Part shown: in pieces, positions 51,077 to 61,830 of the stretch
Numbering within the stretch: position 1 is the first letter of the stretch
Layout: each line of letters begins with the position of its first letter
Source: Deltaproteobacteria bacterium
GTDB lineage: Bacteria; Myxococcota_A; UBA9042; PHBI01
Direction of reading: 5' to 3'
Assembly (NCBI GenBank): GCA_011526585.1
Contig: WYBB01000177.1
Location: 1 to 64,000, forward strand
DNA length: 64,000 bases
Made by a program: the position numbers and the translations under genes
Notes under the pieces: generated by a model
Seen by the model: the letters and a program-made list of their open reading frames with translations, nothing else
Told to the model about the DNA's origin: nothing
The model's database searches: none

Positions 51077-52615
51077 CTCCCATTCGATGGTGCCGGGTGG
51101 CTTGGAGGTGATGTCGTAGACGACGCGGTTGATGCCGCGGACCTCGTTGACGATGCGGGTCGCGATGCGACCGAGGGCCTCGTGGGGGATCGGGAAGACG
51201 TCGGCGGTCATGCCGTCGACCGAGGTGACGGCGCGCACGGCGCAGACCTCTTCGTAGGTGCGCGCGTCCCCCATGACACCGACCGAGCGCACCGGCAAGA
51301 GCACGGCGAACGATTGCCAGATCTCGTGCTTGTTCGGGAGCCTGGCGAGCTCGGCCCGCACGATGGCGTCGGCCTCCTGCAGGGTGTGGATGCGCTCGGG
51401 CGAGACCGGGCCGAGGATGCGGATGGCGAGGCCGGGGCCGGGGAAGGGCTCGCGCATGAGCACGCGCTCGGGCAGGCCGAGCTCGCGCCCGACCGCGCGC
51501 ACCTCGTCCTTGAAGAGCTCGCGCAGCGGCTCGATGAGCTTGAGGTGCATGCGCTCGGGCAGGCCGCCCACGTTGTGGTGCGTCTTGATCGTCGCCGACG
51601 GGCCGCGCACCGACACCGACTCGATGACGTCGGGGTAGAGCGTGCCCTGGCAGAGGAAGGCGGCGTCCTTGAAGGCGCGCGCGGCCTCCTCGAAGACGTC
51701 GATGAAGACGCGGCCGATCGTCTTGCGCTTGAGCTCGGGGTCGGCGGTGCCGGCGAGCGCGCCGAGGAAACGCTCGCGCGCGTCGACGGTGGTGAGCGAG
51801 AAGGCGAGCTCGGCGCCGAAGGTGCGCTCGACCTCGACGGCTTCGTCTTTGCGCAGCAGGCCGGAGTCGACGAAGATGCAGTGCAGGCGCTTGCCGATGG
51901 CGGCGTTGACGAGCGCGGCGGCGACCGCGGAGTCGACCCCGCCGGAGAGGCCGCAGATCACGTGGCCGTCGTCGCCGACCTGGGCGCGGATCCGGGCGAG
52001 GGTCTCGGCGATGAAGTGGGCTGGCGTCCAGTCGGCGACGAGGCCGGCGACGTCGAAGAGGAAGGCGGCGAGGATGTCCTTGCCGCCCGGCGTGTGATGC
52101 ACCTCGGGGTGGAACTGCACGCCGAAGCGGCGGCGGCTCGGGTCCTCGATGGCGGCGACGAGGCCGTCGCTCGTCTTCGCGGTGACGGTGAAGCCGGGCG
52201 GGGTGAGCTCGACGTGGTCGCCGTGCGACATCCACACGGGTGAGTCGGAAAACCTCGAAAAGAGGCGGGAATCCGGCGCACGTGGGCCGAGGGCGGCGCG
52301 CCCGAACTCGCGCAGCGGCGAGGCGGCGACCTTGCCGCCGAGGCTCTGGGTGAGGAGCTGGCAGCCGTAGCAGATCCCGAGGATCGGCAGGTCGAGCTCG
52401 AGCATGGCCGGGTCGGGGCGCGGGGCGTCGGCGTCGGTCACCGAGGCCGGGCCGCCGGAGAGGATGAGCGCGCGCGGGGCGAGCGCGGAGACCTCGGCGG
52501 CCGGGCGGTGGTAGGGGTGGATCTCGCAGTAGACGCCGAGCTCGCGCACGCGGCGCGCGATGAGCTGGGTGGTCTGGCTGCCGAAGTCGAGGATGACGAC
52601 GGGCGCGTGGTTCAT
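51074..52615 (-). CDS. guaA: GMP synthase (glutamine-hydrolysing)
   Basis: A 513-residue enzyme converting XMP to GMP. The class I amidotransferase domain has nucleophile Cys82 in GICYGCQ and the His/Glu pair in QFHPEVHH. The ATP pyrophosphatase domain has the P-loop [10 protein letters not shown] (about 222-231). The C-terminal dimerisation domain ends in PPGTIEWE, the family terminus. Length is normal. It overlaps guaB by ATGA, the usual guaBA order. The long hairpin at 50951-51076 starts at its stop codon. Assignment is secure. Confidence 0.97.
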   Translation of the reverse strand: MNHAPVVILDFGSQTTQLIARRVRELGVYCEIHPYHRPAAEVSALAPRALILSGGPASVTDADAPRPDPAMLELDLPILGICYGCQLLTQSLGGKVAASPLREFGRAALGPRAPDSRLFSRFSDSPVWMSHGDHVELTPPGFTVTAKTSDGLVAAIEDPSRRRFGVQFHPEVHHTPGGKDILAAFLFDVAGLVADWTPAHFIAETLARIRAQVGDDGHVICGLSGGVDSAVAAALVNAAIGKRLHCIFVDSGLLRKDEAVEVERTFGAELAFSLTTVDARERFLGALAGTADPELKRKTIGRVFIDVFEEAARAFKDAAFLCQGTLYPDVIESVSVRGPSATIKTHHNVGGLPERMHLKLIEPLRELFKDEVRAVGRELGLPERVLMREPFPGPGLAIRILGPVSPERIHTLQEADAIVRAELARLPNKHEIWQSFAVLLPVRSVGVMGDARTYEEVCAVRAVTSVDGMTADVFPIPHEALGRIATRIVNEVRGINRVVYDITSKPPGTIEWE

Positions 52616-53709
52616 CGCGTTCCTTTGTAGTTCGGCGCTTCGATCGTCATGAGCACGTCGTGCACGTGGCTCTCGCCGAGGCCCGCGGAGGTGATGCGCA
52701 CGAAGCGATCGTAGGCGCGCAGGGCCGCGATGTCGTGGGCGCCGACGTAGCCCATGCCGGCGCGCAGGCCGCCGGTGAGCTGGTGGATCACCTCGGTGAT
52801 GGCGCCGCGGTAGGGCACGGCGGCCTCGACGCCTTCGGGCACGAGCTTGTCGGGCTCCTGGGTCTTGCCCTGGAAGTAGCGGTCGCGCGCGCCCGCGCCC
52901 TGGGCCATCGCGCCGAGGCTGCCCATGCCGCGGTAGCGCTTGAAGCGGCGGCCGCCGTGCTCGAAGACCTCGCCGGGCGCGGCGTCGGTGCCGGCGAGCA
53001 TGCCGCCGAGCATGACCGCGTGGGCGCCGGCGGCGATCGCCTTGACGATGTCGCCCGAGGCGCGCACGCCGCCGTCGGCGATGACGCGCACCGGGGTGTC
53101 GGCGAGCGCGCGGGCGGCCTCGGCGATGGCGGTGAGCTGCGGCACGCCGACTCCGGCGACGACGCGCGTCGTGCAGATCGAGCCCGGCCCGACGCCGACC
53201 TTGACGGCGTGTGCGCCGGCGTCGGCCAGGGCCAGCGCGGCGTCGGCGGTGGCGACGTTGCCGGCGACGATCACCTTGTCGGGGTGGCGGCGCGATAGCT
53301 CGCGCGTGGTGGCGACGACCCCCGCGGCGTGCCCGTGCGCGGTGTCGACGAAGAGCGCGGCGGCGCCGGCCAGCGCGAGCAGCTCGGCGCGCTCGAGGGC
53401 GTCGGGACCGGCGCCGACGGCCGCGGCGGCGGTAAGGCCCTGCGCGACGACGTGGCGGACCTCGTCGGCCTGGGCGGCGGGGGTGAGGTTGCGGTGGATC
53501 ACGCCGAGGCCGCCGAGCTGGCCGAGCGCGATCGCCATCGCCGACTCGGTCACGGTGTCCATCGCCGCCGAGATGAGCGGGATCTCGAGGCGCAGCGAAG
53601 GCGCGAGCGCGGTGGCCAGGCTGACCTCGGCGGGCAGGACGCGCGAGGGCCCGGGCACGAGCAGGACGTCGTCGAAGGTCAGCGCCACGGGTGGGTCGTT
53701 CGGGAGCAT
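52612..53709 (-). CDS. guaB: IMP dehydrogenase lacking the CBS (Bateman) domain
   Basis: A 365-residue enzyme oxidising IMP to XMP, the first step of GMP synthesis. The catalytic barrel is complete: [27 protein letters not shown] with Cys179, [10 protein letters not shown], and the mobile flap [12 protein letters not shown]...[13 protein letters not shown]. The usual 480-500-residue form carries two CBS domains near residues 90-210. Here the chain passes directly from GVIHRNLTP...VRHV to AAAAVGAG, a clean deletion. The CBS module mediates nucleotide regulation and is dispensable for catalysis. No ribosome site precedes ATG 53709. It overlaps guaA by ATGA and is divergent from rarA. Confidence 0.93.
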   Translation of the reverse strand: MLPNDPPVALTFDDVLLVPGPSRVLPAEVSLATALAPSLRLEIPLISAAMDTVTESAMAIALGQLGGLGVIHRNLTPAAQADEVRHVVAQGLTAAAAVGAGPDALERAELLALAGAAALFVDTAHGHAAGVVATTRELSRRHPDKVIVAGNVATADAALALADAGAHAVKVGVGPGSICTTRVVAGVGVPQLTAIAEAARALADTPVRVIADGGVRASGDIVKAIAAGAHAVMLGGMLAGTDAAPGEVFEHGGRRFKRYRGMGSLGAMAQGAGARDRYFQGKTQEPDKLVPEGVEAAVPYRGAITEVIHQLTGGLRAGMGYVGAHDIAALRAYDRFVRITSAGLGESHVHDVLMTIEAPNYKGTR

Positions 53710-53793
53710 GGGCGGGACATAGCGAAGGGTGGGGTGGGAGGCAACAGGCGGTCGCGGTCGCGCGCGCAACCGGGCCTTGCAGGTCTCGACGCG

Positions 53794-55128
53794 ATGCGGG
53801 ATGACGCGCGCGTGGACCTCTTTTCCAAGGAGCTCGCCGCCGATCGGCCGCTGGCCGAGCGCATGCGTCCGCGCACGCTCGACGAGGTGCTCGGTCAGGA
53901 CGGGCTCGTCGGCGAGGCGGGGCTGCTCAGGCGGTTGAGCGCGGGCGGTGAGGTGCCGAGCCTCGTCTTCTGGGGACCGCCGGGCAGCGGCAAGACGACG
54001 CTGGCGCGGGCGCTGGCGGGGCTGGCCGACGCCGTCTTCGAGCCGTTCTCCGCCGTCCTCGGGGGCGTCAAGGAGGTGCGCGAGATCGTCGAGCGCGCCC
54101 GCGACCGGAGGAGGCGTGGGCTCGGCAGGACGCTGCTCTTCGTCGACGAGATCCATCGCTTCAACAAGGGGCAGCAGGACGCGTTCCTGCCCCACGTCGA
54201 GGACGGCACGCTGATCCTGGTCGGGGCGACGACCGAGAACCCGTCCTTCGCGCTCAACGCGGCGCTGCTCTCGCGCTGCCGGGTGATGCGACTCGAGCCG
54301 TTGCACAAGGCGGCGTTGGTGGCGCTGCTGGAGCGTGCGCTCGCGGAGCCCGAGCGCGGCCTCGGCGCCGAGCCGGTCGCGCTCTCGCGCGAGGTGCTGG
54401 AGGCGCTCGCCGAGACGGCCGACGGGGACGCGCGCCGGGCGCTCAACGATCTCGAGGTCGTCTGGCGCATCGCCAGGCGGCGGGCGCCGGAGGACGGTCC
54501 CTTCGATCTCGCGGCGCTGGGACAGGTGCTCGCGCGCGCGCCGCTGCGCCACGACCGGGACGGCGATCAGCACTACGACGTCGTGTCGGCGTTCATCAAG
54601 TCGCTGCGCGGCTCGGATCCCGACGCGGCGCTCTACTACATGGCGCGCCTCATCGAGGCCGGCGACGACCCGCGCTTCATCCTGCGGCGCATGGTGATCT
54701 TCGCCGCCGAGGACGTCGGCAACGCCGACCCGCGGGCGCTGGGCGTGGCGGTCGACGGCGTGACGGCCTATCAGCTCGTCGGCATGCCGGAGGGGCGCAT
54801 CATCCTCGGGCAGGTGGCGACCTATCTCGCGACCGCGCCGAAGTCGAACGCGAGCTACCTGGCGATCGACGCCGCGCTCGAGGCGGCGCGCGGCGCCGGC
54901 ACCTTGCCGGTGCCCGCCAGGCTCAAGAACGCGCCGACCCGCCTCATGAAGGAGATGGGCCACGCCGAGGGCTATCGCTACCCGCACGACCACGGCGGCT
55001 TCGTTCCCGAGCACTATCTGCCCGAGGCGCTGCGCGGCCGGATCTTCTACGATCCGCCGGACGCCGGCTACGAACGCCAGATCGCCGAGCGGCTCGTGCG
55101 CTGGCGCAAGGCGCGCGACGAGCGCTGA
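53794..55128 (+). CDS. rarA: Replication-associated recombination protein A (AAA ATPase)
   Basis: A 444-residue DNA-processing ATPase of the RarA/MgsA/WRNIP1 family that acts at stalled replication forks. The N-terminal LF motif (VDLF) is followed by [17 protein letters not shown], Walker [10 protein letters not shown] (61-69), Walker [11 protein letters not shown], sensor ATTENPSF and the C-terminal tetramerisation part. That part includes [25 protein letters not shown] and the HDH/PEHYLPE ending. ATG 53794 is used; GTG 53812 directly before DLF is an alternative. It is divergent from guaB over 84 bases. A hypothetical gene follows on the opposite strand. Confidence 0.93.
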   Translation: MRDDARVDLFSKELAADRPLAERMRPRTLDEVLGQDGLVGEAGLLRRLSAGGEVPSLVFWGPPGSGKTTLARALAGLADAVFEPFSAVLGGVKEVREIVERARDRRRRGLGRTLLFVDEIHRFNKGQQDAFLPHVEDGTLILVGATTENPSFALNAALLSRCRVMRLEPLHKAALVALLERALAEPERGLGAEPVALSREVLEALAETADGDARRALNDLEVVWRIARRRAPEDGPFDLAALGQVLARAPLRHDRDGDQHYDVVSAFIKSLRGSDPDAALYYMARLIEAGDDPRFILRRMVIFAAEDVGNADPRALGVAVDGVTAYQLVGMPEGRIILGQVATYLATAPKSNASYLAIDAALEAARGAGTLPVPARLKNAPTRLMKEMGHAEGYRYPHDHGGFVPEHYLPEALRGRIFYDPPDAGYERQIAERLVRWRKARDER

Positions 55129-55143
55129 GGCGGTCGGGGGAGA

Positions 55144-55608
55144 TCAGCGTCGCTTCAGGCGCTTCCACGCGTTCTCGACGTCGGGGCGCTCGCCGCGCAG
55201 CCAGGCGTCGGCGGCCTCGTCGAGGAACTCGTTGCGCAGGTCGCCGCGCGCGAGCACTTCGACGTCGCCGAAGCGGTGCGGCTTCCAGTCGAGCGGCAGG
55301 TAGGCGTCGCGCTCTTCGCGGAAGTACTCGCCGACGTACCAGTCGAGGAAGTCGAGGCAGATGTCGATCGCCTGCGGCTCGCTCATCGCCTTGTACTTGG
55401 CGCGCTCGATGGCGGCCTCCATCCGGTAGACGTGCGTGCGGTCGTCGCTGCGCAGGGTGAGGCAAACGACCGCCTCGTCACCTTCGCGGCGGACGTCGAG
55501 CTCGAAGGCTTCGTTCCTGAGCGAGCCGGCGTGGCGCTCACGCAGGAGCGCCAGCACGCGCAGGCGGTAGTTCTGGTCGATGAGAGGTCGGACGGGTCGC
55601 AGAGCCAT
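55144..55608 (-). CDS. Uncharacterised 154-residue protein
   Basis: A small soluble protein with no signal or membrane span. The first half is beta-rich (FELDVRREGDEAVVCLTLRSDD) and the second half is helical and acidic with many aromatic residues (ICLDFLDWYVGEYFREERDAYLPLDW). It ends in a basic tail (AWKRLKRR). The pattern is well conserved in style but I do not recognise a family. Its stop is 15 bases from the convergent rarA end. The start ATG 55608 is followed by MALRPVRPLIDQN. Codon use matches its neighbours. Confidence 0.65.
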   Translation of the reverse strand: MALRPVRPLIDQNYRLRVLALLRERHAGSLRNEAFELDVRREGDEAVVCLTLRSDDRTHVYRMEAAIERAKYKAMSEPQAIDICLDFLDWYVGEYFREERDAYLPLDWKPHRFGDVEVLARGDLRNEFLDEAADAWLRGERPDVENAWKRLKRR

Positions 55609-55678
55609 GGTGCTCCATTCTAGGCACGCTCACGCGCCGAGACCAACGGTCTTGTCGTGGGTCCGAGGCACGCCGCGG

Positions 55679-57489
55679 TCAGGCGACGGAGCGCAGGCGG
55701 CCGAGCACGTGCGCGAGCGAGTCGCCGGCGCCGGCGCCGACGAAGCGCGCTCCGGCCGGCTTGAGGATCGCCTGGGCGGCGCGCAGGTTGTCGGCGGCGC
55801 GCAGCTCGGCGACCTCGACCAGCGCCGTCATGAGGCGCGCGTCCTGGGAGCGCCGGACGAAGCTGCCCGCGGGCAGGACGCCGCGCTCGCCGGTCGGCAT
55901 GACGAAGACGAGGTTGTGGCGGTGGCGGCGCGCGATGAGCGCCACGCGTCTGAGCGCGTCGAGATCATCGGCGCTGTGGAAGTCCGACAGCGACAAGAGC
56001 GTGTGCGCGCCGCCGTGACCATGCGACGAGAGCACCGCCTGCAGCGCCGCCTCGAGGCCGTGGCTCTGGCCGCCGGGGCGCGGCGTCGGATCGCGCGGCA
56101 GGGCGAGGCCGGCGTGGCGCGCGAAGGCGCGCAGCGTCGAGCGCTCCGGCTCGAGCGCGTAGGCGGTCAGCGGGATCACCGGGCGCTGCCTGGTGAAGCG
56201 GCGGCTCAGCCGCTCCTGGCAGGCGTGCACGAGCGCCTGCTCGTCGATGCGCAGCGCGCGCGGGTGCGGCTCGCGCACGGGCAGGGGGCGTCGATCGGAC
56301 AGCGGCCCGGCGCGAGCGCCGAGGCTCGGGCCGGCGAGCGCGTCGGGCGCGGGCGGCGGCGCGGCGGGTGGAGCGCCGGGGCGCTCGGGCAGGTAGAAGG
56401 TCCGCCGCTCGTGGACCTCGAACCAGCGGGCGACGCGCAGGGTGAGCTCGCTCTCGGTGAGCTCGGTGCGATCGTCGTGCACGAGGTGCGGCACCTCGAG
56501 CAGCGCCTGGATGAGGCGCATCATGTGGGCCGAGCCGCGGCCGGGCTCGACCAGGTGGCGGACCTCGTGGTCGTGCAGGACGAGGCCGACGCGATCGCGA
56601 CCGGTCGACAGCGTGCGCGCGAGATCGGCGGCGAGCTCGAGGGCGTGGTCGATCCGCGCGGTGCCGGGCGGTCCCCAGAACATCGACGGTGAGCAGTCGA
56701 CGAGCAGCCAGACCGAGAGCTGGAGGTCGCTCTCGAACTCGCGCGCGATGAGCTTGCCGCGCCGTGCCGACGCGCTCCAGGCGATGTGCTTGAAGGGGTC
56801 GCCGACGACGAAGTCGCGCAGCTCCCGGATCTCCATGCCGAAGCCGCGCTTGTCGCGGTGCACGAGGTCGGCCTGTTCGTCGGCGGCGGCGCGCGTCGCC
56901 TGGATCGGCGGTTGGCCGCTGCCGAAGTGCAGCGGCAGGACGGTCGTACGCACGAGGCAGGGCGAGAAGGCGCGCACGGCGTAGAGACCGAGCGCGACGC
57001 CGGCGGTGAGGTCGAAGCCCTGGAGCCACGCGTCGCCGAGCCGGCGGCCGCGCAGCTCGAGCGTGAGCCCGATCGCCGCGCGGGGCGGCGCGCCAGGATG
57101 AGGCTCGGCGGCGCCGGCGGCCTCGGCCCAGGAGAGACGGCCCTCGAGGGTCTCGGACAGGCTCGGCCTGAGCTCGAGCGCGTAGACGGCGATCGTCGGC
57201 GGCAGGGTGAGCTCGAGCGCGAGCGAGCTGGCGCGCCCCTCCCAGAGCTTGAGCGCCGAGGCGTCACCGGTGAGGCGCACGGCGACCTCGCTCACGCGGT
57301 GGCGCGCGATCACGGCGGCGAGGTGCGCGACGGCGAGGAGCCCGGTGACGAACGCGCCGAAGGCGGCGATACCGGGCGCCTCCAGCGCGGCGCCGACGGC
57401 GAGGAGCACCAGCGCCGCGAGCCCGAGCCAGCGGCCCTCGGCGGTGAGCGCGAGGCGCGGGCGCTCGCCCTGTGTGTGGCGGCCCGGCG

Positions 57490-57493
<4 letters not shown>
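55679..57493 (-). CDS. DUF58/von Willebrand A-type protein of a MoxR operon
   Basis: A 604-residue protein. Two N-terminal membrane helices (about 17-50) precede a beta domain and the DUF58 signature GMEIRELRDFVVGDPFKHIAWSASAR (about 225-250). A vWA fold carries the MIDAS motif DCSPSM. A Pro-rich insertion (about 380-420) follows. DUF58 proteins accompany MoxR ATPases and are linked to assembly or activation of envelope or metal-containing complexes. TTG 57493 overlaps the moxR stop (TTGA), the only start that places the first helix correctly without internal loss. It is the last of four tightly overlapping genes. The substrate complex is unknown. Confidence 0.8.
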
Positions 57494-58481
<988 letters not shown>

Positions 58482-58485
<4 letters not shown>

Positions 58486-59828
58486 CGGCGCGCGTCCTCG
58501 CGATCACCGCGGATGCGTGGCAGAGCCCCTCGGCGCGCGCTGGAGTGCAGGAGCACCTGCACGTCGTCGTACAGGCGCAGGAATCGGTCGGCCGACCACA
58601 CCGTCGGCTGCTGCGAGCGGAGGCTAGCGGTCTCGGTCTGAACGCGCAACAGCGCCGCGCGCAGGCGGTCGCGCTCCGTCGGAGCGGGCGGGCTCGCGGC
58701 CGAGGTGGTCCGGGTCGGGTCGGCGGTCGGCGGCGGCTCGGGGTCGGGGCGGCGCACGAGCGCTTCGAGGTCGGCCTTCCTGGCGCGCTCGAGCGCGAAC
58801 TCGCCGAGCGAGAGCGCCAGGTGCGAGAAGTCCGCCTCGCCGCGCTGGGCGACGAGGCCGCGCGCGTCGTCGAGCGCGGGCGACGAGATCTGCGAGGGCA
58901 CCGAGGGCACGAGCCCGCCGACCCCGAGCCTCTCGCGACCGCGCACGCGGGCCATGACGAGCACGAGCGCGGCGCCCGCGAGGAGGGCGATCACGACGGC
59001 GACCGGCGGCACGGCGGCCTCGGCGCTGAGCTCGGCCAGGACCTCGTCGAGCTCGTCGACGCGCGCCTCGATCTCCTTGGGCAGCCCGCCGAGACGCGCG
59101 CGCTCGGCGTCGAAGCGCCCCGACCAGGTCGCGTCGGGCCCGATGAGGCGCGCGGCGCAGGGCTCGCGCTGGCAGTAGACGCGCAGCGCGTTGGCGATGA
59201 ACTGCTTGTCGCCATAGAAGCGCCGCAGCATGTCGTTCAGGAAGATCGACGGATCGGCGAGCGCGAGGAGCTTGCCTCGGCCGAGGCTCGCCTCGATCGC
59301 GAAGTGCTCACGTCCGCCGTCGTAGGAGAGCACCGGCACGAGCGTCGGGTTTGGTGAAGAAATTGTCAGTGAAGCCGGGTAGTTGGCGACCACCTCGTCT
59401 ACGTTGTAGAAGAGGAAGTGCTTGCCCGCGGGGCGCATCAGGGCGAAGCCCTCCTGGTGATCCCAGTAGGCGAGGTGCGAGCTCGGGCCGGCTTCGCGGC
59501 GACCGATGCCGAGGCGCTCGAGCAGGGGGCGCGCGGCGCCGTGGTCATCGGCGAGCACGACGTAGCCGCCGCTGTCGACGAAGGCGAGGAGGTCGTCGAC
59601 GGGCAGCGGGCGCGTCGGATACAGGATGACGAGCACGTCGTCGGGCTCGAGCGCGGCGAGATCGATCGCCGGCTCGGTGTCGAGAGTGACGCGGGCCTCC
59701 GCGGCGGTCGTGAGGAGGTAGCCGAGCCCGTTCCAGCGATCGGGATCGAGATCGTAGTCGCGCGCGTGCGCCGTGGACAGCCCGAACGCGAGCGCGAGCA
59801 GCACGCCGGCCGGCACCTGGGGCTTCAT
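58482..59828 (-). CDS. DUF4350-type membrane protein
   Basis: A 448-residue protein with a Sec signal (MKPQVPAGVLLALAFGLSTAHA). An extracytoplasmic alpha/beta domain resembles DUF4350 or a glutamine-amidotransferase-like fold: DVLVILYPTRPLPVDDLLAFVDSGG, YVVLADDHG, GKLLALADPSIFLNDML. One membrane helix follows (about 277-297), then a cytoplasmic tail with Pro/Thr-rich linker and a helical end. Such proteins regularly sit in MoxR/DUF58 operons. The ATG overlaps the preceding gene by ATGA. A low-GC patch with rare codons covers about 59345-59372 (SLTISSPNP). Function unknown beyond the operon link. Confidence 0.75.
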
Positions 59829-61672
59829 CGTGCGCTCCCGCCGGGTTCGCCGGGAGGGGCCGCGGGCGCGCGCCGGACCGCCTCGCGCAGGGTGCGCGCG
59901 CGCTCGACGTCGGCGGCGCTGCCGGCATGCGCGGCGAAGTGGGTGCGCTCGACGAGGTGGGTGAGCTCGGCGAGCGGGGGCTCGACGACCGGGCGCTCGG
60001 CGCTGGGATGCAGGGGCTCGAGCGCGTCGCGCGCGGCCTCGCGTGGGGTGGCATAGCCCCAGGCGAGGGGGCGGCCGAGCGCGTCGAGCGCGCCGGCGAA
60101 GAGCTCGCGCACGCTGCGATGCACGGCGACGAGCGCCCAGTGCGCGCCGTCGTAGTCGCCGTCGTGCGGGAGCTCGAGGGCGAGCTCGCGCGCGAGGTAG
60201 CCGGGGGACTCGACGGTGACCGAGCACGGACCGGGCGGGAGCGGGCCGATCGCGAAACGGCCGTCGGCGGTCGCCTGCGCGACGCGTTCGTCGGCGCCGG
60301 CGCGCACGGTGACGCGCCCCGGGATCGGGTGGCGGGTGTGGGCGTCGACGAGCCAGCCCGAGAGCCGATCGCTCGTGCGTGCGAGCGGAGCGCCGGGAGG
60401 ATCGTAGCGGGTGACGAACGCCGGCACGTCGGTCGGCGTGGCCGGGCGGAGGCGACCTTCGCGCAGGCGGCGCGCGAGCCGGCGCAGGGCCTCGAGGAGC
60501 GCCGCCAGCGCGCGCGCGAGCGCCCCGGAGCGCAGCGCCCGGGTCAGGGCGATGACGGCGACGACGACGCCAAGGCCGGCGAGATACCAGCTCAGCGGCA
60601 CGCCGGGAGGGTGGGGGATGTCGAGGGCGACCGACGCGCTGCGCGCGGGCGCGTGCAGGCCGTCGGCGGGTCGGAAGGCCGCCTGGATCTCCAGGCGCAC
60701 GCGGCGGCGGTCGTCGGCGAGGCGCTCGCGGATCGCCTCGAGCTCGGCCGCGCCGAGGGCGGCGACGAAGACGCCGTCGCGATCGGTGGCGGCGACGAGC
60801 TCGAAGGCCGGCCCGGATCCGTGCAGACCGGCGACGGTGACGATCTCGCCGGCCAGCGGCCGGTGCTGGTCGGAGACGCGGCCGCTCATCCGGTAGCGGC
60901 CCTGTCGCTCGTCACCCTCGCGCACGACGCGCAGCGTGACGCGGGTCGGCAGGAGCACGACGAGCGCGGCGCCGGCGCGACTCGCGGCGTGCATGGCGTC
61001 GCCCGAGAAGCGCGCGCGGATGGGGTAGCGGCCGCCGCCGGCGAGCGCGCTCGGGCGGACGACGAAGGTGACGGCGCCGCTCGTGCCGGTGGCGCCGACG
61101 AGCTGGCTGCCGCGGCCGACCTCGAGCGCGACCTCGGCCTGCGGGATCGGGCGCGGGGCGCGACCCGAGGTGTCGGTCAGCGAGACGCTGATCGCGATCG
61201 GCTGCTCGCCGAGCACGACGCGCGCCTCCTGTCCGGGTGGGGCCGTTCCGACCTGCACCTCGAGCCGGGTCGAGCGCTTCGAGAGGTCGAGCGTTCCCTC
61301 CTCGGTGGCCTCGCCCAGGCGCGAGCTGCCATCATAGCGCACGGTCCAGGTCACGAGCTCGCCTTCGCTCCGGAGACGGGCGAGCTCGCGCGTGGATAGC
61401 GGCACCTCGAAGCGGCCGGCGTCGTCGGTGATGCGGTTGAACGGCGTGAGCCCGGGCAGCTCGAGCGTGATGCGCTCGGCGGCCACGGGCTGCGCGGCGT
61501 CGTCGAGCAGGCGACCGACGAGCACCGCGCCGCTCGGGCTCTTCTTGTGCTCGAGCTCGACGCGGGTCTTGGCGCGCACGCCGATCGGCACCGCGGCGGC
61601 CGGCGGCGCGGACGCGCCGAGCGCGAGCGCGGCGGCGAGCGCGACGACGGCGAAGCGGCGGGCGGAGCACAT
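59825..61672 (-). CDS. Ig-like/carboxypeptidase-regulatory-like membrane protein
   Basis: A 615-residue protein with a Sec signal (MCSARRFAVVALAAALALGASA). Three or four beta-sandwich domains of the Big/transglutaminase-accessory type follow (about 40-350: GRLLDDAAQPVAAERITLEL, GRFEVPLSTREL, GRVSDQHRPLAGEIVTVAG). One membrane helix (about 368-388), a basic helical stretch and a carboxypeptidase-regulatory-like domain (about 435-505, GWLVDAHTRHPIPGRVTVRAG) come next. It ends in a Glu/Arg/Pro-rich tail. It is first in the MoxR operon and may present the client or anchor the complex. ATG 61672 opens the signal. It is divergent from ftsY. Confidence 0.75.
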   Translation of the reverse strand: MCSARRFAVVALAAALALGASAPPAAAVPIGVRAKTRVELEHKKSPSGAVLVGRLLDDAAQPVAAERITLELPGLTPFNRITDDAGRFEVPLSTRELARLRSEGELVTWTVRYDGSSRLGEATEEGTLDLSKRSTRLEVQVGTAPPGQEARVVLGEQPIAISVSLTDTSGRAPRPIPQAEVALEVGRGSQLVGATGTSGAVTFVVRPSALAGGGRYPIRARFSGDAMHAASRAGAALVVLLPTRVTLRVVREGDERQGRYRMSGRVSDQHRPLAGEIVTVAGLHGSGPAFELVAATDRDGVFVAALGAAELEAIRERLADDRRRVRLEIQAAFRPADGLHAPARSASVALDIPHPPGVPLSWYLAGLGVVVAVIALTRALRSGALARALAALLEALRRLARRLREGRLRPATPTDVPAFVTRYDPPGAPLARTSDRLSGWLVDAHTRHPIPGRVTVRAGADERVAQATADGRFAIGPLPPGPCSVTVESPGYLARELALELPHDGDYDGAHWALVAVHRSVRELFAGALDALGRPLAWGYATPREAARDALEPLHPSAERPVVEPPLAELTHLVERTHFAAHAGSAADVERARTLREAVRRAPAAPPGEPGGSAR

Positions 61673-61830
61673 CCGACGGATGATGGGCGCGCGGCCGACG
61701 CGGGTCAATCGCGTACTCCGCGGCGGGGAGGCGGCACGGCGACGCCCGAGACGCCCGGCGCGGCCGTTTGACACCAGTTGCCTGGACGTCGGGGCGCTCG
61801 CTTGGTATCCGCGCTGCGGAGGACTCGCCG

